NCBI GenBank assembly: GCA_934402515.1
Contig: CAKRTZ010000065.1
Location: 1-10,442 of the forward strand
Source: an uncultured Lachnospiraceae bacterium
GTDB lineage: Bacteria > Bacillota > Clostridia > Lachnospirales > Lachnospiraceae
Direction: 5' to 3'
Length of the DNA stretch: 10,442 nt
Both the position numbers and the translations under genes were made by a program. The number at the start of each line of letters is the position of its first letter. Positions within the stretch are counted from its first letter, which is position 1. The notes beneath the pieces are model-generated. The model made no database searches. It was not told where the DNA came from and worked only from the letters and a program-made list of their open reading frames with translations. This document shows positions 1-4,758 of the stretch, piece by piece.

Positions 1-1
1 T

Positions 2-847
2 TTATCTGGATTTGCGGAAAAAGGCAGCTGCCACCACGCCGGGGCCTACATGGGTTCCGATCACACTGCAGACCAAAGTGGAGTCCAGGGACTCTGCCTG
101 CTCCTGCCACAAATCCCTGCTGTCCTCAATGTACTTTTTCAACAACGCATCACTTAAACCGGTATAGCCCAGTAAAATCGGCATATCGAAATCAATGCCG
201 CCACTTTCCTGGATTTTCTCAATCAGCAGGTTATTTCCCTGACGGGAACCCCGGGCTTTTCCAATCACTTCCACTTTGCCATCCTGAATAGTAACTACCG
301 GTTTAATATTCAGAACCCCTCCGGCAAAGGCAACGGTTTTGGAAATCCGTCCCCCTTTTTTCAGATATTCCAGAGTGTCCAACAGGGCAATCAGACACAC
401 ATCCTCTTTTTTGCGTTCCAGTTCCTCTGCGATTTCTTTGGCACTCATGCCCTTCTTTGCACATTCGATGGCATATTCGGTGAGGATTCCGGAACCGATT
501 GCCGCGTTTTTGCTGTCCACCACATAGATATGGTCGTAGTCCTGCGCCGCCAGACACGCGCTCTGGCAGGTACCGGACAATTCCGATGACAAAGTGATGA
601 CTACCGCTTCCTCTCCGGCCTGTGTCACTTCCTCAAAAACCTTCTGGAAGGCAGTGGGATTCGCCTGACTGGTGCGGGGCAGTTCATCACACTCTACCAG
701 TCTTTCATAAAAGCGCTGCCGGTCAATGGTCACACCGTCAATCAGTTCCTCCTCTCCAAAATGGATGGTAAGCGGTACAACTTTCACTTCCTGTCGGAAA
801 CGCTCCGCAATGTCTACCGAAGAATCTACAATAATTCTTACTTTCAT
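2..847 (-). CDS. DegV family fatty-acid-binding protein (FakB-like)
   Basis: This 281-residue protein has the full length of the DegV family, whose members bind a fatty acid. FakB-type members present the fatty acid to the kinase FakA so that it becomes acyl-phosphate for membrane phospholipid synthesis. Visible family marks are the N-terminal strand and DSS motif (D8-S10), TSQA (T59-A62), LSSELSGT (86-93), LKKGGRIS (162-169), LNIKPVV (179-185) and the C-terminal HVGPG (266-270). The T/S and His positions match those that hold the fatty acid carboxylate in this family (family knowledge). ATG at 847 is preceded by AGAAAGGAAAG. The gene starts 5 nt after the stop of the MarR gene, so the two are very likely cotranscribed and the regulator may sense acyl ligands (inference). 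No FakA-like kinase is in the window. Bacteria of this group often carry several DegV paralogues, so the specific lipid cannot be named. The stop codon lies at 2-4, and any terminator is outside the window. Confidence 0.93.
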   Translation of the reverse strand: MKVRIIVDSSVDIAERFRQEVKVVPLTIHFGEEELIDGVTIDRQRFYERLVECDELPRTSQANPTAFQKVFEEVTQAGEEAVVITLSSELSGTCQSACLAAQDYDHIYVVDSKNAAIGSGILTEYAIECAKKGMSAKEIAEELERKKEDVCLIALLDTLEYLKKGGRISKTVAFAGGVLNIKPVVTIQDGKVEVIGKARGSRQGNNLLIEKIQESGGIDFDMPILLGYTGLSDALLKKYIEDSRDLWQEQAESLDSTLVCSVIGTHVGPGVVAAAFFRKSR

Positions 848-852
848 ATTCG

Positions 853-1326
853 TTATCTTTCCTTTCTTTCTGGTTTCATCCCTGTTTCCACCTGTTCTGA
901 ATAATGATCCAGGTTTTTACTGATAACCTGCAGCGCATGGTACATGGTCTGCCGTTCTTCCTCCGTCAGTCCTTCGCTCGCCTCATCCACAATCCGGTTG
1001 ATTTTCGCTCCGATTCTGTCGCAGACCTCTTTTCCTTTTTCCGTAAGCTGGAGAGCCACACGGTAACGGCGCTGGGCATTTTCCCCGTAGGTCACAAACC
1101 CATTTTTCTCCAGATAGTCCAGGGAGCGGGAAATGGCAGCTTTATCCTCCTCGCAGCGCTCGCAAAGCTCGGCGGCTGTCATGGAGCCGTATACCGAAAG
1201 ATAATACAGACAGGAAACATGCGGCCCCTTTAACTGAAACTCTGCCATTTCTTCTGACTTGATACGCTTGATGCTCCGGCCGATTTTAGCAATCAACATG
1301 GTAAACGTTCCAAATCGTTCTTTCAT
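853..1326 (-). CDS. MarR family transcriptional regulator
   Basis: This is a 157-residue protein, typical for MarR regulators, which bind palindromic DNA as dimers and are usually released by a small ligand. N-terminal and C-terminal helices (about 1-30 and 117-145) would form the dimer interface. The winged helix spans about 36-98: MTAAELCERC (49-58), a recognition helix around DKAAISRSLDYLEKNG (61-76), and a wing around YGENAQRRYRVALQLTEKG (80-98) with the usual basic residues. The ATG at 1326 follows purine-rich AAAGGGGAAGGGG. It is the first gene of a two-gene unit with degV, 5 nt apart. Two 18-bp dyads flank or overlap its promoter, which strongly suggests autoregulation (inference). The ligand is unknown. 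By analogy with FabT-type MarR proteins and the DegV partner, an acyl ligand is possible but unproven. Confidence 0.93.
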   Translation of the reverse strand: MKERFGTFTMLIAKIGRSIKRIKSEEMAEFQLKGPHVSCLYYLSVYGSMTAAELCERCEEDKAAISRSLDYLEKNGFVTYGENAQRRYRVALQLTEKGKEVCDRIGAKINRIVDEASEGLTEEERQTMYHALQVISKNLDHYSEQVETGMKPERKER

Positions 1327-1390
1327 AGCCCCTTCCCCTTTCCAAAATTGATTATTGTTCTTACATAGTAAAACAACAGGTATCCTTCTT

Positions 1391-1408
1391 TTGTTGATAA
1401 ATCAACAA
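1391..1408. promoter_or_regulatory. Probable MarR operator O2 (at +1)
   Basis: The sequence TTGTTGATAAATCAACAA has 8-bp perfect inverted arms around AA. It lies immediately downstream of the predicted marR transcription start. Its 5' end is exactly 40 bp from that of the other dyad, close to four helical turns, so two dimers would bind the same DNA face. Confidence 0.7.
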
Positions 1409-1416
1409 GTTATCTC

Positions 1417-1445
1417 ATAGTAGCACCTGGATGTTGATTTGTCAA
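1417..1445 (-). promoter_or_regulatory. Promoter of the marR-degV operon
   Basis: On the minus strand a consensus -35 TTGACA (1440-1445) and a -10 TACTAT (1417-1422) are separated by exactly 17 nt. Predicted transcription start is near 1410, giving a leader of about 80 nt before the ATG at 1326. The -35 lies inside one MarR-type dyad (1431-1448), and the predicted start sits at the edge of a second dyad (1391-1408). Confidence 0.8.
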
Positions 1446-1458
1446 CATCCCGGTGCTA
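1421..1458. repeat. 38-bp imperfect inverted repeat over the marR promoter
   Basis: Two 17-nt arms (1421-1437 and 1442-1458) match at 16 of 17 positions around a 4-nt centre. The outer pair is TAGCACC/GGTGCTA, then one mismatch, then GGATGTTGA/TCAACATCC. It contains operator O1 and the promoter spacer. It is also the only strong hairpin downstream of the AlbA_2-family gene ending at 1481. No T-run follows on the minus strand, so it is not a classical terminator for that gene, although it might slow or stop read-through. Confidence 0.6.
1431..1448. promoter_or_regulatory. Probable MarR operator O1 (over -35)
   Basis: The sequence ATGTTGATTTGTCAACAT has 7-bp inverted arms (ATGTTGA/TCAACAT) around TTTG. 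It overlaps the -35 hexamer of the marR promoter, so occupancy would block RNA polymerase. The core TTGA-N4-TCAA is shared with the second dyad 40 bp away. Assignment to the adjacent MarR protein is inferred from location and from the usual autoregulation of the family. Confidence 0.7.
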
Positions 1459-1480
1459 TGGGTTTTCATCTATGAATTTT

Positions 1481-2800
1481 TTATTCTTTCAATTTATACT
1501 TCTTTCCTGCGCCTTTTCCCACAATTTCAATCAAGCCATCTTCATTCATCTGACGAGCCAGGAGATAACTTCTGGTCTTTTTAATATTCAACAGTTCCTG
1601 CAATTCCTCATCTGTCATTTCGTTATACTCTTGAAGATATTCCAAGATAGTTCTCATCTGGGGGGTGATAACCGCTTTTTGTGCATTCCGGATTTCCACT
1701 GTTTTTTCTGCTTTCTCAGAAACCACATTCATATTCGGAAGTACCAGCTTAAAGGTATTTTGTGTAATTTCAATACTGGGTTGTGCTACACATTTTTTAT
1801 AATAAGCGTAAATTTTACGAATACCTGTACCATAAGACTCAATCAGTCGTAAGCGATGAAAAATTTCTGCCAATCGGCGATTGCGCGGTTGAGAAATTCC
1901 ACTGCGAATGTCTTCCGCTGACAAGCCCGGCAAAAGTCCCCCAATCGATATGAACTCCATGCACCGGTCATTCACATTAATAATGATGCTGCCGCTATAA
2001 CTATAGTCTCGATGAATAAGAGCATTTAAAAGTGCTTCACGGATAGCCTCTTCCGGATAATCAGATTTCTCAATCCGTTCCAGTCCTTTGAAGCAGGCTG
2101 CAGTACGGTTACACAAGGACAGGTACGCATAGCTTTCATCTAACTGTTTGAAGATGGAACCTTCAAATTCTTTTGCATCCTTAAAAGTAATATTTTCTTC
2201 GTCACCAAATACAGCAATTTTAGTTGTATGTCTGCACTGGTCTGAAAGGAGTAATGCCAGATTTGTATACTGATCGTCATGAATATTCCGCAAGCCTAAT
2301 GCGATAAATTTATCCTCTGCAAATTCTACTTTATATCGATCAAAAGCCGTCTTTGCTTCTTCAAAAGTCAAGTTCTGCTGCAGCGCACGCATTTCTTCAA
2401 AGACATCTCCATCCGAATCTTTTATCATCTGACGGATTTGCTCCGGAGATGCCTGTGCACAGGCTGCACCCTGCCGAATATAAACGCCAGCAGATTTTAA
2501 CCCTTTACTTTTCAGATAATATGGTTTATAGCTTCCTTCTCCTACCTCAACTCGAATTACTTTGTTTTCCTGCAAAACATAGCGTACAAACATCGTTACA
2601 TCCGGCAAGATTGCATCCCTGATACCATTGGTTAATCGGGTATAACTTTCATCCACATTATCAATACCTACTGCATTTCCCTGGTCATCCACTCCAATAT
2701 AAATCACACCGCCTTCTGCATTTGCAAAAGCAATCACTTCTTTATAAATATCATCTGTTAACTGGGATTTATATTCCACGTGTTCGTTTTCATACTGCAT
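1481..2800 (-). CDS. Schlafen/AlbA_2-domain putative transcriptional regulator with ATPase-like and winged-helix domains
   Basis: This is a 439-residue protein of the widespread 'ATP-binding / divergent AAA_4 (AlbA_2)' family. The AlbA_2 (Schlafen-like) domain covers about 1-125, with HVEYK (7-11) and the glycine-rich AEGGVIYIGVDDQG (28-41). A GHKL ATPase-like region covers about 250-345, with the N-box-like EALLNALIHRDY (255-266), GGLLPGLSAEDI and ESYGTGI (321-327). A winged helix occupies about 378-437. The biological role of the family is poorly known; some members are taken to be DNA-binding regulators. I chose ATG at 2800 because GGGAGG lies 8 nt upstream. An in-frame GTG at 2809 overlaps that ribosome binding site and is unlikely. 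It appears monocistronic and has no obvious own terminator. The promoter and a striking palindrome array lie just upstream. It looks more A+T-rich than the marR-degV and agaSK genes. Confidence 0.85.
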   Translation of the reverse strand: MQYENEHVEYKSQLTDDIYKEVIAFANAEGGVIYIGVDDQGNAVGIDNVDESYTRLTNGIRDAILPDVTMFVRYVLQENKVIRVEVGEGSYKPYYLKSKGLKSAGVYIRQGAACAQASPEQIRQMIKDSDGDVFEEMRALQQNLTFEEAKTAFDRYKVEFAEDKFIALGLRNIHDDQYTNLALLLSDQCRHTTKIAVFGDEENITFKDAKEFEGSIFKQLDESYAYLSLCNRTAACFKGLERIEKSDYPEEAIREALLNALIHRDYSYSGSIIINVNDRCMEFISIGGLLPGLSAEDIRSGISQPRNRRLAEIFHRLRLIESYGTGIRKIYAYYKKCVAQPSIEITQNTFKLVLPNMNVVSEKAEKTVEIRNAQKAVITPQMRTILEYLQEYNEMTDEELQELLNIKKTRSYLLARQMNEDGLIEIVGKGAGKKYKLKE

Positions 2801-2823
2801 GCTTTGCACCTCCCGATACTTTT

Positions 2824-2851
2824 ATTATACTTTATATTTTCACCTTTTCAA
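2824..2851 (-). promoter_or_regulatory. Promoter of the AlbA_2-family gene
   Basis: On the minus strand TTGAAA (2846-2851) and a perfect TATAAT (2824-2829) are separated by 16 nt. Predicted start is near 2817, so the leader to the ATG at 2800 is very short and holds little beyond GGGAGG. The spacer contains a GGTGAA half-site (2839-2844) of the array upstream. Confidence 0.8.
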
Positions 2852-2927
2852 TAGCGTCAGAGGTGAAAATTCACCATTTGTTCACTTTTATCAGTGAAAA
2901 TTCACTTTTAAAAGTGAATTTTCACTG
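2839..2927. promoter_or_regulatory. Array of GTGAA-NN-TTCAC operator-like sites
   Basis: Eight GTGAA/TTCAC half-sites lie within 89 bp. Three form complete 12-bp dyads: 2863-2874 and 2894-2905 (GTGAAAATTCAC) and 2914-2925 (GTGAATTTTCAC). Two single half-sites lie at 2839-2843, inside the promoter spacer, and at 2881-2885. Centres computed for the dyads and the promoter half-site are 31, 31 and 20 bp apart, close to whole helical turns. The natural candidate binder is the winged-helix protein encoded immediately downstream (inference). Confidence 0.7.
2892..2927. repeat. Perfect 36-bp palindrome
   Basis: Every base from 2892 to 2927 pairs with its mirror, with no central spacer. The centre is TTCACTTTTAAAAGTGAA (2901-2918) and each flank completes a GTGAA-NN-TTCAC dyad. 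It is not followed by a T-run and lies upstream of a promoter, so it is better read as a double operator than as a terminator. Confidence 0.9.
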
Positions 2928-2971
2928 GTGCAACATGAATGAAGATCATCTACGATCACCGTAATAGAACG

Positions 2972-3000
2972 AAAAAACCCAGACTATGAAGTCTGGGTTT
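2972..3000 (-). terminator. Intrinsic terminator of the zinc-ribbon gene
   Basis: Perfect 10-bp arms AAACCCAGAC/GTCTGGGTTT (2975-2984 and 2991-3000) surround a 6-nt loop. Read on the minus strand the stem ends in a six-T run (2977-2972). It lies about 50 nt past the stop of the gene at 3052-3585, and isolates the AlbA_2 regulatory region from that gene. Confidence 0.88.
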
Positions 3001-3008
3001 GTAATGAT

Positions 3009-3030
3009 CAGGCAGCTCGCGAGATGCCTG
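3009..3030. repeat. GC-rich inverted repeat beside the terminator
   Basis: CAGGCA/TGCCTG arms (3009-3014, 3025-3030) enclose a further CTCGCGAG palindrome (3016-3023). It lies between the stop of the zinc-ribbon gene and its terminator, so the 3' end of that transcript would carry two hairpins in a row. There is no T-run on the minus strand. It may protect the RNA 3' end or be neutral. Confidence 0.55.
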
Positions 3031-3051
3031 CGCCTTTTCATTCATATCTTT

Positions 3052-3585
3052 TTATAGCGCCTCCCGGCAGAAATAACAGCAGTATTTGTCTCTGGAATTC
3101 AGGGGAAGTAGATTCTCCGCGCCGCAGTACCCACAGATTACGCATCTGCAGTTTGCCGGAACCGGGTCACCCAGCAAAAGCTGTCTGCCGGGAGTCCGTC
3201 CGTCGGAACGCTGTCGCATTTTCCGTGCCGTTTCCGCTTCCTCCTTGCGATGCTCTTCCTCGTCCAGTTTCGCCTTCTCATGAAGATAGCCTATGGTACT
3301 GTGCTTAGGCGGTTCACTTTTGGCAGCTACAGGCTTCTTCGTCTGAGAAGTGCTGCTTGCACTCGTCGCGCTGTGAGGCAAGGAAGATGCAACGGCAGTT
3401 CTGCTCTGCGTCTGAGAGGTTCTGGGTTGTACCGGTTGAGGGGTACGAAATACCTCTGCTGACTGCTGGGCAGATTTCGTGGGTGTACCGGAGTTTCTAC
3501 TGTTATCCGTCGCTTTTTTCTTAAAAGCGCGGATTGCAAAAATAACGGCTATGTAAAAAATAAATAGGCTGAAAAGGCTGCTCAT
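3052..3585 (-). CDS. Membrane-anchored hypothetical protein with C-terminal zinc ribbon
   Basis: I do not recognise a named family. The 177-residue product starts with one hydrophobic segment (about 3-20, SLFIFYIAVIFAIRAF), followed by a basic FKKK stop-transfer sequence. A long Ser/Thr/Gln/Pro-rich, probably disordered linker runs to about 92. Next comes a highly charged helix (about 99-125, HEKAKLDEEEHRKEEAETARK). The end is a cysteine-rich zinc-ribbon-like module with C146, C148, C151, C154 and C169, C170, C173 (CGYCGAEN...CCYFC). The ribbon is expected on the cytoplasmic side. ATG at 3585 is chosen because AAGGAGA precedes it by about 9 nt; an upstream in-frame ATG at 3642 lies almost on the predicted transcription start and lacks a ribosome binding site. 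The gene is monocistronic, with its own promoter and terminator. Function is unknown. Confidence 0.75.
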   Translation of the reverse strand: MSSLFSLFIFYIAVIFAIRAFKKKATDNSRNSGTPTKSAQQSAEVFRTPQPVQPRTSQTQSRTAVASSLPHSATSASSTSQTKKPVAAKSEPPKHSTIGYLHEKAKLDEEEHRKEEAETARKMRQRSDGRTPGRQLLLGDPVPANCRCVICGYCGAENLLPLNSRDKYCCYFCREAL

Positions 3586-3654
3586 CAAACTTTCTCTCCT
3601 TGTGTGAATTGACATAATCACTGTAAAACGAAGCATCGTCAATCTGTCTTCTTT

Positions 3655-3683
3655 AGCATAGCATCAAACAATCACAAGTGCAA
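3655..3683 (-). promoter_or_regulatory. Promoter of the zinc-ribbon gene
   Basis: On the minus strand TTGCAC (3678-3683) and TATGCT (3655-3660) are 17 nt apart, and the -10 carries an upstream TGC (extended -10). Predicted start is near 3648, giving a leader of about 60 nt to the ATG at 3585. Both hexamers are moderate matches to consensus. Confidence 0.55.
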
Positions 3684-3753
3684 ATTTTCTTTTAGCGTTT
3701 TTGTATTGCGAAAACTGCCCTTCACATCTTTCTACCTTTTTCCATACAATATC

Positions 3754-3762
3754 TGATATAAT
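3754..3762 (+). promoter_or_regulatory. Possible distal extended -10 promoter for the ZIP gene
   Basis: TGATATAAT is a perfect extended -10 (TGnTATAAT) on the plus strand, 128 bp before the ZIP start codon. I see no good -35 at 16-18 nt. It could give a second, metal-independent start upstream of the main promoter. Confidence 0.4.
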
Positions 3763-3791
3763 GTAAATGTTTTTGGAGATTGATACAACTA

Positions 3792-3820
3792 CTGCCAAAA
3801 ATATTTATGTGTGATATAGT
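3792..3820 (+). promoter_or_regulatory. Main promoter of the ZIP transporter gene
   Basis: CTGCCA (3792-3797) and TATAGT (3815-3820) are separated by 17 nt. The predicted start is near 3827, leaving a leader of about 63 nt. The -10 overlaps the left arm of an 18-bp dyad. Confidence 0.55.
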
Positions 3821-3835
3821 TAGCATGAACTAACT
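3818..3835. promoter_or_regulatory. Possible DtxR-family metalloregulator site
   Basis: AGTTAG-CATGAA-CTAACT is an 18-bp dyad with perfect 6-bp arms. It overlaps the -10 and the predicted start of the ZIP promoter. The TTAG...CTAA layout resembles sites of DtxR/IdeR/MntR-type repressors in Gram-positive bacteria (family knowledge; identity inferred). Such a site would shut the gene off when iron or manganese is plentiful. Confidence 0.5.
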
Positions 3836-3853
3836 TGTATGTAGATGAGCTGA

Positions 3854-3872
3854 TGCGCTGGAAAGCAGCGCA
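3854..3872 (+). other. Leader hairpin upstream of the ZIP ribosome binding site
   Basis: Seven-bp arms TGCGCTG/CAGCGCA enclose the loop GAAAG. The hairpin ends 4 nt before TGGAGA (3877-3882), the ribosome binding site of the ATG at 3890. It may influence translation or RNA stability. I could not match it to a known riboswitch class. Confidence 0.45.
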
Positions 3873-3889
3873 AGAATGGAGATTGTGTT

Positions 3890-4666
3890 ATGCAGGTATT
3901 CTATGGTATTTTGATTCCGTTTCTTGGCACCGCCTTTGGTGCCGCATGTGTGTTTTTTATGAGAAAATCCTTGAGTGACACGGTGCAGCGTTCCCTTACC
4001 GGTTTCGCGGCAGGTGTCATGGTTGCAGCCTCAATCTGGAGCCTATTGATTCCGGCAATTGAGCAGTCCGCATCCATGGGGAAATGGGAATTTGTCCCGC
4101 CTGCGGTGGGATTCTGGATTGGAATATTATTCCTGTTGCTTTTGGATCATATCATTCCCCATCTGCACCAGAAAAGCGACCATGCCGAGGGGCCGAAAAT
4201 ACGACTACAACGCAGTACGATGATGGTGTTGGCGGTGACTCTTCACAATATCCCGGAGGGTATGGCAGTGGGTGTGGTCTATGCCGGTTATCTGACAGGC
4301 AACGCTGACATTACCGCGGCAGGCGCTCTGGCTTTATCCATCGGAATCGCTATCCAGAACTTTCCGGAGGGTGCCATTATTTCTTTACCCTTAAGAGCGG
4401 AAGGTATGAAAAAGTCAAAAGCTTTCGCCGGTGGTGTCCTCTCCGGCATTGTAGAGCCTATCGGTGCCCTGCTTACCATTCTTGCCGCCTCCTATATCGT
4501 GCCGGCCCTGCCTTATCTGTTAAGTTTCGCCGCCGGAGCCATGCTTTATGTGGTGGTGGAGGAGTTGATTCCGGAAATGTCAGAAGGAGAGCATTCCAAT
4601 ATCGGAACGGTATTCTTTGCTATAGGTTTCAGTATTATGATGATTCTGGATGTGGCGCTGGGATAG
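3890..4666 (+). CDS. ZIP family divalent metal transporter (GufA-like)
   Basis: This 258-residue, eight-helix membrane protein moves divalent metal ions (zinc, iron or manganese) into the cytoplasm. The two signature helices are clear: HNIPEGMAVG (119-128) and QNFPEG (156-161). They supply the metal-site residues H119, N120, E123, Q156, N157 and E160, and E189 in VEPIG adds a further carboxylate. The loop between helices 3 and 4 is short and His/Asp-rich (DHIIPHLHQKSDHAE, 86-100), as in ZIP proteins that bind metal there. Length and motifs fit the bacterial GufA/ZupT-type subfamily. ATG at 3890 follows TGGAGA by 7 nt. The gene is monocistronic, and a DtxR-like dyad on the promoter points to iron or manganese rather than zinc control (inference). 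The true substrate cannot be read from sequence. Confidence 0.93.
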   Translation: MQVFYGILIPFLGTAFGAACVFFMRKSLSDTVQRSLTGFAAGVMVAASIWSLLIPAIEQSASMGKWEFVPPAVGFWIGILFLLLLDHIIPHLHQKSDHAEGPKIRLQRSTMMVLAVTLHNIPEGMAVGVVYAGYLTGNADITAAGALALSIGIAIQNFPEGAIISLPLRAEGMKKSKAFAGGVLSGIVEPIGALLTILAASYIVPALPYLLSFAAGAMLYVVVEELIPEMSEGEHSNIGTVFFAIGFSIMMILDVALG

Positions 4667-4674
4667 GGAATTGA

Positions 4675-4703
4675 TTGTATTTTCGCTGTTTATCCGCTAT
4701 ACT
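4675..4703 (+). promoter_or_regulatory. Possible promoter of the AAA-ATPase-like gene
   Basis: TTGTAT (4675-4680) and TATACT (4698-4703) are 17 nt apart; an overlapping TATAAT lies at 4703-4708. Predicted start is near 4710, inside the terminator-like hairpin, so this hairpin could instead be part of the leader. The -35 is a poor match. Confidence 0.4.
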
Positions 4704-4705
4704 AT

Positions 4706-4728
4706 AATGCATAATAGTGCATTTTTTT
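4706..4728 (+). terminator. Weak intrinsic terminator after the ZIP gene
   Basis: AATGCA/TGCATT arms (4706-4711, 4718-4723) around TAATAG lead into seven T residues. The stem is short and AT-rich, so termination may be partial and some read-through into the next gene is possible. Confidence 0.5.
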
Positions 4729-4758
4729 CAATGATACCCACTCAAAAAGGAGACTTTT

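Noticed and set aside
1439..1852. Plus-strand open frame of 137 codons
   Set aside because: It overlaps the winged-helix end of the AlbA_2 gene and the MarR operator, with no ribosome binding site or family resemblance.
2801..2809. GTG start for the AlbA_2 gene at 2809
   Set aside because: The GTG is part of the GGGAGGTG ribosome binding site itself; the ATG at 2800 has correct spacing.
3770..3801. TTTTTGG ... CCAAAAA inverted repeat between the two ZIP promoter candidates
   Set aside because: The arms are AT-dominated with an 18-nt loop, which is likely by chance in such AT-rich DNA.
3849..3876. Hammerhead-like CTGATG ... GAA core in the ZIP leader
   Set aside because: The conserved CUGANGA core lacks its final A, no proper GAAA follows the stem, and no third stem or cleavage site is visible. 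It is treated as a simple hairpin.
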